From: Hahella sp. HN01
GTDB lineage: Bacteria > Pseudomonadota > Gammaproteobacteria > Pseudomonadales > Oleiphilaceae
Assembly (NCBI RefSeq): GCF_018986435.1
Contig: NZ_JAHMIN010000013.1
Span: 101,134-164,607, forward strand
DNA: 63,474 nucleotides
Reading direction: 5' to 3'
Of the stretch, positions 1 through 8,901 are shown piece after piece. How positions within the stretch are numbered: position 1 is the first letter of the stretch; each line of letters opens with the position of its first letter. The position numbers and the translations under genes are program-made. The notes under the pieces were generated by a model. It did no database searches. It was not told where the DNA came from and was given only the letters and a program-made list of their open reading frames with translations.

Positions 1-339
<339 letters not shown>

Positions 340-375
340 TCAAAGTGTTATAAGCATATTTTGGAGTTATTTCTT

Positions 376-744
376 ATGCGTAAGCTACATGTGCTGTTAG
401 GCACGCTGTTCGCCCTGCTGATGCCTGCTATTGCTGCGGCTGAGCCAGCTCCGGGTCCTCAAGGACCGAGTGCGGTGATGCAGATCCTGTTCCTCGGCGG
501 TTTCGTGCTGATTTTCTACTTTCTGGTATGGCGTCCCCAGAGCAAGCGGGCCAAAGAGCACAGAGAGCTGCTGGGCGGTTTGAACAAGAACGACGAAGTG
601 TTAGTCAACGGCGGCATTGCTGGAAAAATCGTGCGTGTGAAGGACGACTTCCTGGTAGTTGAGATTGCTGACAAAGTGGAAATCAAAGTGCAGAAAATGG
701 CGGTGACCGCAGCGTTGCCCAAAGGCACTTTGAAAGATATCTAA
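376..744 (+). CDS. yajC: Sec translocon accessory protein YajC
   Basis: Small inner-membrane protein that associates with SecD and SecF. The protein has a hydrophobic N-terminus (LLGTLFALLMPAIAAAEP) and then one membrane segment at about residues 30-50 (ILFLGGFVLIFYFLVWRPQ) followed by basic residues, the classic YajC pattern; the C-terminal part is a soluble domain. I chose ATG 376 rather than TTG 361 because GGAG at 363-366 lies at good distance from it and gives the normal family length (122 aa). It sits 31 nt after tgt and upstream of secD, probably in one operon. Confidence 0.93.
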   Translation: MRKLHVLLGTLFALLMPAIAAAEPAPGPQGPSAVMQILFLGGFVLIFYFLVWRPQSKRAKEHRELLGGLNKNDEVLVNGGIAGKIVRVKDDFLVVEIADKVEIKVQKMAVTAALPKGTLKDI

Positions 745-774
745 GACGGCCGCGCATGCGCGCCGGGCCTGCGT

Positions 775-801
775 CAGGCGTTCAATTTCCGCGAACGCCT
801 G
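775..801 (+). other. Intercistronic hairpin between yajC and secD
   Basis: Perfect 9-bp arms CAGGCGTTC (775-783) and GAACGCCTG (793-801) around a 9-nt loop, in the 111-nt yajC-secD gap. No T-run follows, so an intrinsic terminator is unlikely; an mRNA processing or stability element is possible. Function is inferred only. Confidence 0.4.
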
Positions 802-855
802 CATGGCGCGCCTATTCCCCGGCATAGAGATAAACAATAGGGAGCCTTTTACGGC

Positions 856-2718
856 ATGCTCAATAAATACCCACTTTGGAAAAATCTGCTCGTTGTCATA
901 GTGCTGATGATGGGCTTTATTTACGCCTTACCGAATTTGTATCCTGATGACTACGCTTTGCAGATAAGCGGATCTCGCGGCTCCATCGGGGTTGACGAGA
1001 GCGTGCTGAAAAAAGCCACCGACGCCCTGGACGAAGCGGGCATTGCATACGGCGAAGCGAAAGTCGGCGAGAAGAACATCATCATACGCTTTGCGGACAA
1101 CGATACTCAGTTGGACGCACAGCCTCACGTCAAGAGCGCTTTGGGCAATGACTACGTTGTGGCGTTGAACCTGGCGCCGACAACGCCGGCATGGTTGTCC
1201 AGTTTGGGCGCTGCGCCCATGAAGCTGGGTCTGGATTTGCGTGGAGGGGTGCACTTCCTGATGGAGGTGGATCTGGCGAAAGCGGTCGCCACGACAATGG
1301 AAATTACCCAGGGCGACATTAAAACCAAGCTGAGAGAAGAAGGGTTGCGTTACAAGTCGGTGGATATTCTGCCGCCAAAGCAGATCTCTGTCGGCTTCCG
1401 TGACGAAGATGATCGCGATAACGCATTATCTCTGGCGCGTCGTGAGTTTGGCGACTTTTTGGCGGAAAGCGCTGAAGAGAACGGCTTGTTTATGGTGAAG
1501 CTGACCCTGCTGGAAAGCCGGGCGAAAGAAATTGAAGACTACGCCATTTCCCAGAACTTAAGCACCTTGCGTAATCGGGTTAACGAGCTGGGCGTCGCCG
1601 AGCCTTTGGTTCAGCGTCAAGGACGCGGGCGTATCGTTGTGGAATTGCCGGGCGTGCAAGACACGGCGGAAGCCAAGCGTATTTTGGGCTCCACTGCTAA
1701 CCTGGAGTTCCGCCTTGAGGCGCGTCCAGATGCTTCGGCGGGTTCTATTGAAAAGTTTGAGTTCCGCTCAGAGCCCCGCACTGCAAGCTTGGAGCGCGAC
1801 ATCATTATTACTGGCGGCAGCGTCGCCAATGCGCAGCAGTCCTTTGACCAGAATGGTCGTCCTGAAGTTAACATTAAGCTGGACTCCTTGGGCGGCAACA
1901 AAATGTTCCACATCACCAAGGATGCTGTGCAGCGCAATATGGGCGTGCTCTTCGTTGAATACAAAGAAGACGTGGATACCAAGTCCACAACTGGACAGCC
2001 CAAGAAGCGCCGCTACGTAGAAAAGAAAATCATCAGTCTCGCCACCATACAGTCGCCGTTAGGAAACAGCTTCCGTATAACGGGGCTGGACTCTGTATTT
2101 GAAGCCAAAGAACTGGCTTTGCTGTTGCGTTCCGGCGCATTGGCGGCTCCAATCTATTTTGTTGAAGAGCGTACTGTCGGTCCCAGCTTGGGGCTAGAGA
2201 ACATTAAAGACGGCGCCACTTCCGTAGCTATTGGCTTCGTGCTGGTCATGCTGTTTATGATCGTTTACTACCGTGTATTCGGTATCGTGGCCAATATCGC
2301 TTTGGCGGCCAACGTCTTTATTCTGATTGCGGTCATGTCCTTGCTGTCGGCGACGCTGACTCTGCCGGGTATTGCGGGTATCGTATTGACGGTGGGGATG
2401 GCGGTCGACGCCAACGTGCTGATCTACGAACGAATTCGTGAAGAGTTGCGTAACGGGCTGCCGCCTCAGTCGGCGATTCATGCTGGTTATGATCGCGCAT
2501 TTGTGTCTATTTTTGACGCCAACGTGACCACTTTGATTGCTGCGCTGATCTTGTTCGCAATCGGCACAGGCCCGGTCAAAGGTTTCGCTGTTACGCTGTC
2601 TATCGGGATTCTGACCTCCATGTTTACTGCGATTACCGTAACTCGCGCAGTAGTCAATATGATTTACGGCGGCCGCAATATTGGCAGTTTGTCCATTGGT
2701 GGCGTCAAGCAAGGTTAA
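856..2718 (+). CDS. secD: Protein translocase subunit SecD
   Basis: 620-residue inner-membrane protein that with SecF uses the proton gradient to help complete secretion of preproteins through SecYEG. It has an N-terminal membrane segment (about 10-27), the conserved LGLDLRGGVHF signature after it (about 124-134), a large periplasmic region and a C-terminal block of five membrane segments (about 450-600) with the GMAVDANVLIYERIREE motif typical of SecD. A GGGAG ribosome site lies upstream of the ATG. Length matches the E. coli protein. It is 12 nt upstream of secF. Confidence 0.97.
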   Translation: MLNKYPLWKNLLVVIVLMMGFIYALPNLYPDDYALQISGSRGSIGVDESVLKKATDALDEAGIAYGEAKVGEKNIIIRFADNDTQLDAQPHVKSALGNDYVVALNLAPTTPAWLSSLGAAPMKLGLDLRGGVHFLMEVDLAKAVATTMEITQGDIKTKLREEGLRYKSVDILPPKQISVGFRDEDDRDNALSLARREFGDFLAESAEENGLFMVKLTLLESRAKEIEDYAISQNLSTLRNRVNELGVAEPLVQRQGRGRIVVELPGVQDTAEAKRILGSTANLEFRLEARPDASAGSIEKFEFRSEPRTASLERDIIITGGSVANAQQSFDQNGRPEVNIKLDSLGGNKMFHITKDAVQRNMGVLFVEYKEDVDTKSTTGQPKKRRYVEKKIISLATIQSPLGNSFRITGLDSVFEAKELALLLRSGALAAPIYFVEERTVGPSLGLENIKDGATSVAIGFVLVMLFMIVYYRVFGIVANIALAANVFILIAVMSLLSATLTLPGIAGIVLTVGMAVDANVLIYERIREELRNGLPPQSAIHAGYDRAFVSIFDANVTTLIAALILFAIGTGPVKGFAVTLSIGILTSMFTAITVTRAVVNMIYGGRNIGSLSIGGVKQG

Positions 2719-2730
2719 GGAGGCATAACT

Positions 2731-3648
2731 ATGTCTGATGAAAAAGTTTATAACTTTATGGGCATAGCGAAGCCTGCGCTGGCTTTGTCTGTGATAATGA
2801 TCATTGTATCTATCGTGTCCATCGCTACTCGCGGCTTGTCTTTCGGGTTGGATTTTACCGGCGGTACGCTGGTAGAGGTGGAGTACGCCAAAGCGCCGCA
2901 AATCAATGATGTGCGGCATCAGCTTGAGGCTCACAAATATGAAAACTTCGTTGTGCAGAAGTTTGGTTCTGACACCAGCATCCTGGTTCGTTTGCAGCAA
3001 GAGCACAGCGAGTCCATCGGAACGGAAGTGGTGAATGCGCTGTCTGCGGACGGGGCACAAGTGAGTCTGAGTCGTTCCGAGTTCGTTGGATCTCAGGTCG
3101 GCGAAGAGTTGCGCGAACAGGGTGGATTGGGCCTGCTGCTGGCGCTTGGCGTCATCATGCTCTACATCGCTTTTCGCTTTCAGTTCAAGTTCTCTGTTGG
3201 CGCTGTATTGGCGTTGGTGCATGACGTCATTATCACGGTAGGGATGTTCTCGCTGTTTCAGTGGGACTTCGATTTGAACGTGTTGGCGGCGGTGTTGGCG
3301 GTAATCGGTTATTCATTGAACGACACCATCGTTGTGAGCGACCGCGTGCGTGAGAACTTCCGCCGCCTGCGTGAGGAAACGCCGGTAAGCATCATTAATA
3401 TTTCTTTGACGCAAACCCTGTCCCGTACAATCGTTACTGGCCTGACTACTTTGCTGGTTCTGGTGGCGTTGTTCTTGTTCGGCGGTCCTGCGCTTAAAGG
3501 GTTCTCGACGGCGTTGATAGTAGGTATTGTTGTCGGTACCTATTCCTCAATATATGTTGCGAGTAACCTGCTGCTGATCATGAATATCAGTAAAGAAGAT
3601 TTGATGATTCCTGTGAAAGAAGGTGCTGAGTTGGATGATCGCCCTTAA
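2731..3648 (+). CDS. secF: Protein translocase subunit SecF
   Basis: 305-residue partner of SecD. The sequence shows an N-terminal membrane segment, the GLDFTGGTLVEV signature at about residues 38-49, a periplasmic loop and five further membrane segments including the SLNDTIVVSDRVREN motif characteristic of SecF. The ATG follows a strong AAGGAGG site, and the gene is 12 nt after secD, so translation is probably coordinated. It ends in a small hairpin overlapping the stop codon and is then insulated from suhB by a bidirectional terminator. Confidence 0.97.
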   Translation: MSDEKVYNFMGIAKPALALSVIMIIVSIVSIATRGLSFGLDFTGGTLVEVEYAKAPQINDVRHQLEAHKYENFVVQKFGSDTSILVRLQQEHSESIGTEVVNALSADGAQVSLSRSEFVGSQVGEELREQGGLGLLLALGVIMLYIAFRFQFKFSVGAVLALVHDVIITVGMFSLFQWDFDLNVLAAVLAVIGYSLNDTIVVSDRVRENFRRLREETPVSIINISLTQTLSRTIVTGLTTLLVLVALFLFGGPALKGFSTALIVGIVVGTYSSIYVASNLLLIMNISKEDLMIPVKEGAELDDRP

Positions 3649-3655
3649 GGCGATC
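3637..3655 (+). other. Palindrome over the secF stop codon
   Basis: GATCGCC (3637-3643) and GGCGATC (3649-3655) pair around the TAA stop of secF, followed by TTCTTCTT. It may act as a weak terminator or as a 3'-end stabilising hairpin. rlmN has a similar palindrome over its stop codon. Confidence 0.35.
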
Positions 3656-3707
3656 TTCTTCTTGGTGTAAGCTGTCAGCCCTATTCAGGACGGGGCAAAT
3701 ACCAAAT

Positions 3708-3736
3708 AAAAAGCCGGTCATATGACCGGCTTTTTT
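3708..3736. terminator. Bidirectional intrinsic terminator between secF and suhB
   Basis: AAAGCCGGTCAT and its exact complement ATGACCGGCTTT form a perfect palindrome, with A-run on one side and T-run on the other, between two convergent genes. This is the expected form of a terminator working on both strands. Confidence 0.9.
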
Positions 3737-3776
3737 GTGAGCTCTTGTGATGTAAAAGAGCTTTTGGGGCTGTTTG

Positions 3777-4574
3777 TTATTTCAATAGCTCAGCCAATTT
3801 GTGGGCTTTTTGTGAGACGGGCTTAAGCATTTTAGGATTGCAGCAAATAATGGAGCGGCTTCTTTCATTTAGCGGGTTGCCGCGGACATCGCTGTGCAGA
3901 GCTCCGGCTTCTTTGGCGATAAGTAAACCAGCTACCGTCTCAAGCGGGTTGATGTTGTTCAGAATCGCAACGTCGATTTTTCCGGAAGCCAGGTAGGCCA
4001 GCTCCTGTGGGATGCAGTGTGCGCTTCTTACGCCGAAGCAGCTCTTATCCAGTTCCGCATAAGCTTCCAGCAAGGTTGCAGGCTCTTCTCTTTTGCCAAC
4101 GCCTTCTAAAATGTTGGTGGACAGTACGGATAGCTCCAGCTCTTTTGTGCCGGAAACGCGGATGCGCTTGCCGTTTAGAGAAGCTCCGCCGCCCCGGCTT
4201 GCCGTGTATTCGTCGCCGGTTACAGGGAAAATAATGATGGCGTGTTCGGTCTGATCATTCTTTTTGCAGACAAGTGAAAAACACCAGTCGGATAGGCCGC
4301 GTACGAGGCTGGCGGTGTTGTGTACAGGCATGATGTGCCAGCTGACGCTTTTCGGGGCGCCTTTCAAATCGCCTTTTTTGTTGATTTGATGGGTCGGGTA
4401 GGCCCGTTGTAGGGCGCGGGACAAATTATCGTAGAAAGCGGCGTCAACGCGTGCAATGACTCTCTTTAGCTTTTCCGGATCGGTAAAAGACAACTCTTCA
4501 CGTTCAAGAATCATGTTGATTTGCTCATTGGACGAGCGAATTGCGCGCAAGGCAATATTAATCATTGGCTGCAT
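3777..4574 (-). CDS. suhB: SuhB-family protein with degenerate inositol-monophosphatase active site
   Basis: The N-terminus MQPMINIALRA and the overall alignment (for example EYTASRGGGASLNGKRIRVSG at about 122-142, written here only by position) place this in the SuhB/IMPase family at normal length (265 aa). However, the metal site is gone. The family GEE motif reads KKG (66-68). DPxDGT reads MPVHNT (82-87). WDxAAG reads LETVAG (211-216). Known family roles are inositol-1-phosphatase and, in E. coli, a NusA-associated rRNA antitermination factor that does not need catalysis. I infer a non-catalytic protein that keeps the regulatory role. The start is unambiguous. It is convergent with secF and divergent from trmJ. 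Confidence 0.85.
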   Translation of the reverse strand: MQPMINIALRAIRSSNEQINMILEREELSFTDPEKLKRVIARVDAAFYDNLSRALQRAYPTHQINKKGDLKGAPKSVSWHIMPVHNTASLVRGLSDWCFSLVCKKNDQTEHAIIIFPVTGDEYTASRGGGASLNGKRIRVSGTKELELSVLSTNILEGVGKREEPATLLEAYAELDKSCFGVRSAHCIPQELAYLASGKIDVAILNNINPLETVAGLLIAKEAGALHSDVRGNPLNERSRSIICCNPKMLKPVSQKAHKLAELLK

Positions 4575-4791
4575 GGTTTGATCACTACTTTGTAAAGAAC
4601 GGTTTTAAAAAGGGCGCTAATGATAGCAACTCCGTCGTGTAAACACACCCAGAAATCTACTTACGAGTTAAATTATAGAAAAGGTCGCGGAGCGCGCCAG
4701 AAAGCGGAGTCATGGCGATGTTTCAGTCTCAGTGGGGGAGGCATTTGCATACAATTCTGCTACCATTGCGCACTTTTAAAAAGGTGTAAAA

Positions 4792-5565
4792 ATGCTGGAA
4801 AACATCCGTATTGTGCTGGTCAACACCTCTCATCCCGGTAATATCGGCGCTACGGCGCGCGTGATGAAAAACATGCGGCTGTCTCGATTAGTGCTGGTGG
4901 AGCCAGATCGATTTCCAGATGATGATGCTATAAGCCGTGCATCCGGAGCCTTAGATGTTTTGGATGGCGCTCAAGTGGTTGCGAGTTTGGATGAGGCTAT
5001 CGCTGGTTGTGTCCTCGTGGTGGGAACCAGCGCAAGAGGCCGGAGTATTCCCTGGCCAGTGAGAAATCCGCGAGATTTGGCGGATGATGTCTATGATCAT
5101 ATTGCGACGACCCAGGGCGAGGTGGCGATTGTATTTGGGCGGGAAGAGCGGGGGCTCACCAACGAAGAGCTGCAACGCTGTCATTTGCATGTTCATATTC
5201 CGTCAAATCCTGATTACTCATCTTTAAACGTTGCGATGGCGGCGCAAGTGATTTGTTACGAGCTCCACATGCGGTGGCTGCTTGAAAACGAAGAGAATCA
5301 ATCATATATCCAGAGGTTGGACGGTCCTGGCGATACAGGGTGGGATGTCGAAGCCGCGACGGCTGATGAAGTTGAGCGCTATCTGGTCCACTTGGAGCAA
5401 ACGCTCATCGATATCGACTTCCATGATCCGGAAAATCCAAGGCAATTGATGTCGCGACTGCGGCGACTGTATCAGCGTGCGCGTTTGGATAAGATGGAAA
5501 TTAACATTCTGCGAGGCATTCTACGATCCACGCAGAAAGTGGCGGGAACTTGGCAAAAGAAATAA
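4792..5565 (+). CDS. trmJ: tRNA (cytidine/uridine-2'-O-)-methyltransferase TrmJ
   Basis: 257-residue SPOUT methyltransferase that 2'-O-methylates position 32 of several tRNAs. The N-terminus VLVNTSHPGNIGATARVMKN carries the family motif 1, GREERGLTNEEL is motif 2, and IPSNPDYSSLNVAMAAQ contains motif 3 and the trefoil-knot cofactor pocket. The C-terminal helical extension fits TrmJ rather than TrmL. ATG follows AAAAGGTG. cysE starts 12 nt downstream, and the trmJ-cysE-iscR order is the one seen in pseudomonads. Confidence 0.93.
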   Translation: MLENIRIVLVNTSHPGNIGATARVMKNMRLSRLVLVEPDRFPDDDAISRASGALDVLDGAQVVASLDEAIAGCVLVVGTSARGRSIPWPVRNPRDLADDVYDHIATTQGEVAIVFGREERGLTNEELQRCHLHVHIPSNPDYSSLNVAMAAQVICYELHMRWLLENEENQSYIQRLDGPGDTGWDVEAATADEVERYLVHLEQTLIDIDFHDPENPRQLMSRLRRLYQRARLDKMEINILRGILRSTQKVAGTWQKK

Positions 5566-5577
5566 TCGGGGCGAATC

Positions 5578-6339
5578 ATGTTAGCACAGTTAAAAGAGGA
5601 CATAAGAAGTGTCTTTCACCGGGACCCGGCGGCCAGAAACGCCTTTGAGGTGCTGACTTGCTACCCCGGCCTGCATGCGTTGCTGGCGCATCGCATTAGT
5701 CACTGGTTGTGGAAAAAGGGATTGAAGTGGTTGGCGCGCTTTCTCTCCACATTTAGTCGTTGGATGACCGGGATTGAAATACATCCGGGTGCGAAGATTG
5801 GTCGCCGTTTTTTCATCGATCACGGCATGGGAGTGGTGATTGGGGAAACTGCGGAAATCGGTGACGATGTGACCCTTTATCAGGGGGTGACTTTGGGAGG
5901 AACCAGCTGGAATGCGGGCAAACGTCATCCTACGCTGGGAAATGGCGTGGTCGTTGGCGCTGGCGCCAAGATTCTGGGGCCATTCACTGTTGGGGATAAC
6001 TCGAAAGTGGGTTCCAATGCTGTGGTCACCAAGGAGGTGCCGTCTAATGCCACAGTGGTGGGTATTCCGGGGCGCGTGATAGTCAAGAAGACAGAGCCGG
6101 AAGCTGATCGCCGTAAAGCCATGGAAGAGAAAATGGGCTTTGACGCATATGGATTGAGTGAAGAGATGCCAGATCCGGTGGCGCGCTCCATTCGCGCAAT
6201 GTTGGATCATATGCAGGCGGTGGACGATCGTCTGGAGTCAATGTGCAAGTGCCTGCATAAGTTGGACGTGGAATATCGAAATGGTGAACTGCCCCCTTTG
6301 AAGAGTGAGGATTTTGAATGTGTCCGCGAAGATAAGTAG
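5578..6339 (+). CDS. cysE: Serine O-acetyltransferase
   Basis: First enzyme of cysteine biosynthesis: acetyl-CoA plus L-serine gives O-acetylserine. The 253-residue protein has a short N-terminal helical domain and left-handed beta-helix hexapeptide repeats from about residue 60, with the conserved [15 protein letters not shown] catalytic segment, GETAEIGDD and TLGGTSW motifs. This is the short form common in pseudomonads rather than the longer E. coli type. Location just upstream of iscR-iscS couples cysteine synthesis to cysteine desulfuration. Confidence 0.94.
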   Translation: MLAQLKEDIRSVFHRDPAARNAFEVLTCYPGLHALLAHRISHWLWKKGLKWLARFLSTFSRWMTGIEIHPGAKIGRRFFIDHGMGVVIGETAEIGDDVTLYQGVTLGGTSWNAGKRHPTLGNGVVVGAGAKILGPFTVGDNSKVGSNAVVTKEVPSNATVVGIPGRVIVKKTEPEADRRKAMEEKMGFDAYGLSEEMPDPVARSIRAMLDHMQAVDDRLESMCKCLHKLDVEYRNGELPPLKSEDFECVREDK

Positions 6340-6362
6340 TCTGCCGACATAATCCGTAATAC

Positions 6363-6391
6363 TTGATCAGTTTGCAGGGTCATTTCATAAT
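6363..6391 (+). promoter_or_regulatory. Candidate sigma70 promoter of iscRS
   Basis: TTGATC (6363-6368), a 17-nt spacer and CATAAT (6386-6391) precede iscR. ATACTTGA (6359-6366), which matches half of the IscR type 1 operator as I recall it, overlaps the -35 box. This suggests autorepression by clustered IscR. Confidence 0.5.
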
Positions 6392-6413
6392 GCCCTAAAT
6401 TATTTAGGGGTTT
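6389..6413 (+). promoter_or_regulatory. Candidate IscR type 2 operator or hairpin in the iscR leader
   Basis: A perfect palindrome, CCCTAAAT and ATTTAGGG (6393-6409) around one base, lies between the -10 box and the start codon. It fits the type 2 IscR consensus (CC, A, T, GG at the expected distances) with two mismatches in the flanking W positions. It also overlaps the GGGG ribosome site at 6407-6410, so an RNA hairpin would mask it. Confidence 0.4.
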
Positions 6414-6417
6414 GATC

Positions 6418-6897
6418 ATGCGCTTGACCACCAAAGGCCGCTATGCGGTGACCGCCATGCTGGATTTGGCGCTGCACGGTGATGGCGGCCCTGTCAGTCT
6501 GGCGGATATCTCGGCGCGTCAGGGCATCTCGCTTTCATATCTTGAGCAATTGTTCGCCAAATTGAGGCGTAATCGTCTGGTGTCCAGCGTCAGAGGGCCT
6601 GGTGGCGGTTATAAGTTGGCGCGCCCGCTCGGCGAAACCGCGGTAGCTGAAATTATTGAGGCGGTTAACGAGTCAATAGATGCGACAAGGTGTGGACGGA
6701 AAGGGGACTGTCAGGGTGGCGAAATTTGTCTAACCCATCATTTGTGGCAGGACCTCAGCGAACGTATTCATGATTATCTCAGTAGTATCAGTCTGGAGGA
6801 GCTTGTCTCCAGTCGGGCGGTGCGGGAAATCGCCGAGAGGCAGAGCGAAAGAAAACGAGCGGGCGAGACAGGCATCTCTTTAGTTGATATTGGTTAA
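6418..6897 (+). CDS. iscR: Iron-sulfur cluster regulator IscR
   Basis: Rrf2-family winged-helix repressor that senses iron-sulfur status. The 159-residue protein starts [18 protein letters not shown], has the HTH at about residues 28-52 and the cluster ligands C92, C98, C104 and H107, which match the E. coli positions. I chose ATG 6418; the upstream in-frame TTG adds only two residues and is too close to the GGGG site. It is followed 74 nt later by iscS. No SufBCD or IscU genes are nearby. Confidence 0.94.
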   Translation: MRLTTKGRYAVTAMLDLALHGDGGPVSLADISARQGISLSYLEQLFAKLRRNRLVSSVRGPGGGYKLARPLGETAVAEIIEAVNESIDATRCGRKGDCQGGEICLTHHLWQDLSERIHDYLSSISLEELVSSRAVREIAERQSERKRAGETGISLVDIG

Positions 6898-6971
6898 CCT
6901 GATTTCTCTCGTGTCACTGTTAAAGCAGGCGCGGGGAGCGCTGAAGTACTTGGATATGGATAATTGAAATA

Positions 6972-8153
6972 ATGAAGAAACCTATATATCTCGACTATGC
7001 CGCCACTACCCCGGTGGACCCCAGGGTCGCCGAGGCGATGAGCAACTGTCTGACGTTGGATGGCGTCTTCGCTAACCCGGCGTCCCGCTCGCATATATAC
7101 GGCTGGCGCGCAGAGGAGATGGTGGAGAAAGGGCGTCGCCAAGTGGCGGATCTAATTGGCGCCGATCCTCGGGAGATTGTTTGGACTTCCGGCGCCACGG
7201 AGGCGGATAACCTCGCTATTAAAGGTGTGGCGAGTCGCTATGCTGAAAAAGGTCGTCATATCATTACCAGTGCGATTGAGCACAAAGCTGTGCTGGACCC
7301 TTGCGCCTACCTCGAAAAGCAGGGTTATGACGTGACTTATCTGAAACCAGATAAAGATGGAGTCATCAGCCCGGAGTCGGTTAAGAATGCGCTGCGCGAC
7401 GATACTATTCTCGTTTCTCTGATGCACGCCAATAATGAACTGGGTAGCGTTAACGATATTCAGGCCATTGGTGAGCTGTTGCGTGGGCATCAAGCTTTTT
7501 TTCATGTGGATGCGGCGCAGTCTGTGGGCAAGTTGGTCGTTGATATGAAAACCATGCCTGTCGACCTGTTGTCCTGTTGTGCGCATAAAATTTACGGGCC
7601 TAAAGGCATAGGGGCGCTCTACGTTCGAAGAAACCCATTTGTCGGCGTAGACGCTCAGATCCATGGTGGCGGCCATGAGCGGGGCATGCGCTCCGGTACG
7701 CTGCCAACTCATCAAATTGTTGGTATGGGTGTGGCTTTCGAGCTGGCTGGAGAAAGCCTGGCGGAAGAAGCTGAGCGACTGGCAGGGTTGCGCGACAGAT
7801 TGTGGCGGTCGCTGTCTGTATTGCCAGAGATCCATTTGAACGGTTCCGAATCCAATAGGCTACCGGGTACGTTGAATATTAGTTTCGGGTATGTCGATGG
7901 CGAGTCGCTACTGATGGCTATGCGAGACCTTGCGGTCTCAACCGGCTCGGCATGTACCTCCGCTTCGCTTGAGCCCTCCTATGTGTTGAGGGGGGTTGGC
8001 GTGCCGGATGAGTTGGCGCTCAGCTCTCTGCGTATTTCTATGGGGCGTTTTACTCAGGAAGAAGATGTTGATGTCGCCGCGGATGTCATTATCACTGCAG
8101 TGAATAAATTGCGCGAGTTGTCGCCGGCGTGGAAGGCGAAGCTGGGCAATTAA
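6972..8153 (+). CDS. iscS: Cysteine desulfurase IscS, short C-terminus
   Basis: PLP enzyme converting cysteine to alanine and a persulfide used for Fe-S clusters, thiamin and tRNA thiolation. The PLP lysine is K206 in [11 protein letters not shown], and the persulfide cysteine is C328 in [14 protein letters not shown]. The 393-residue protein ends [11 protein letters not shown]. coli IscS (404 aa) continues with a tail ending in EWAHH that contacts the scaffold IscU. The next gene is ndk: iscU, iscA, hscB, hscA, fdx and iscX are absent here. The missing tail and missing scaffold gene agree, which suggests that this IscS mainly serves other acceptors. Confidence 0.93.
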   Translation: MKKPIYLDYAATTPVDPRVAEAMSNCLTLDGVFANPASRSHIYGWRAEEMVEKGRRQVADLIGADPREIVWTSGATEADNLAIKGVASRYAEKGRHIITSAIEHKAVLDPCAYLEKQGYDVTYLKPDKDGVISPESVKNALRDDTILVSLMHANNELGSVNDIQAIGELLRGHQAFFHVDAAQSVGKLVVDMKTMPVDLLSCCAHKIYGPKGIGALYVRRNPFVGVDAQIHGGGHERGMRSGTLPTHQIVGMGVAFELAGESLAEEAERLAGLRDRLWRSLSVLPEIHLNGSESNRLPGTLNISFGYVDGESLLMAMRDLAVSTGSACTSASLEPSYVLRGVGVPDELALSSLRISMGRFTQEEDVDVAADVIITAVNKLRELSPAWKAKLGN

Positions 8154-8402
8154 TGCGGTAAGACCCTGGTGGAGGGCGCTTTCTTTATTCTTGTTAACAA
8201 AATTTAAATCTGCGTCTGATGCAATTTTAAGCTGAATGCATCGGGCGTCCGCTGTCGCAATTGCCGCTCGTTTGACACTTATGTCGCGGGCGTCTTTTTC
8301 GTGTTAGGAGCGGAGTGTAACTTTCCCTGGAACATGCGTATAATCGCCTGTTCAGAATATAAACCTAAAGTTGTTATAACCCTGATTTTGGAGAGCATAT
8401 CG
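8154..8402 (+). other. Gap in place of iscUA-hscBA-fdx; ndk promoter region
   Basis: 249 nt with no recognisable remnant of the rest of the isc operon in any frame. The right part holds a perfect TATAAT (8339-8344) about 60 nt before ndk, without a good -35 box, and a clear GGAG ribosome site. The left part is featureless. Confidence 0.5.
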
Positions 8403-8831
8403 ATGGCCGTAGAACGTACGCTGTCAATCATCAAGCCCGACGCAGTGGCTAAAAATGTAATCGGCGAAATCTATTCGCGTTTTGAGAAAGCCGGTCTGCG
8501 TGTTGTGGCTGCAAAAATGCTGCACCTGTCGCAAGAGCAGGCTGAAGGCTTTTATGCTGAACACAAAGAACGTGGGTTTTTCCCAGATCTAGTTGCTTTC
8601 ATGACTTCCGGTCCTGTTGTTGTTCAAGCGCTGGAAGGTGAAAACGCCATCGCTCTGAACCGTCAACTGATGGGCGCAACCAACCCTAAAGAAGCTGAGC
8701 CAGGCACTATTCGCGCAGACTTCGCTTCCTCTATTGACGCGAACGCGGTGCACGGCTCCGACTCTGCAGCGTCTGCAGAGCGCGAAGTGGCTTATTTCTT
8801 CAGCGAGAACGAAATCTGCCCACGCAGCTGA
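8403..8831 (+). CDS. ndk: Nucleoside diphosphate kinase
   Basis: Housekeeping enzyme transferring phosphate between nucleoside tri- and diphosphates. The 142-residue protein has the usual start [17 protein letters not shown] and the active-site histidine in [11 protein letters not shown] 8403 is preceded by TTGGAGAG at proper spacing; the longer upstream frame is not needed. In pseudomonads ndk follows the complete isc operon, so its place directly behind iscS marks where the missing genes would be. Confidence 0.96.
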   Translation: MAVERTLSIIKPDAVAKNVIGEIYSRFEKAGLRVVAAKMLHLSQEQAEGFYAEHKERGFFPDLVAFMTSGPVVVQALEGENAIALNRQLMGATNPKEAEPGTIRADFASSIDANAVHGSDSAASAEREVAYFFSENEICPRS

Positions 8832-8901
8832 TATAAACTTATCAGTCAAGGCAATTAATCGAGTGCAGCACTATCGCTGCACTCTTTTTAAGAGGTATAG
8901 C

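Noticed and set aside
2194-3222. Long open frame on the minus strand opposite secD-secF (342 residues)
   Set aside because: Amino-acid make-up is odd (very rich in Gln, His, Arg) and it lies wholly opposite two certain genes; a GC-driven shadow.
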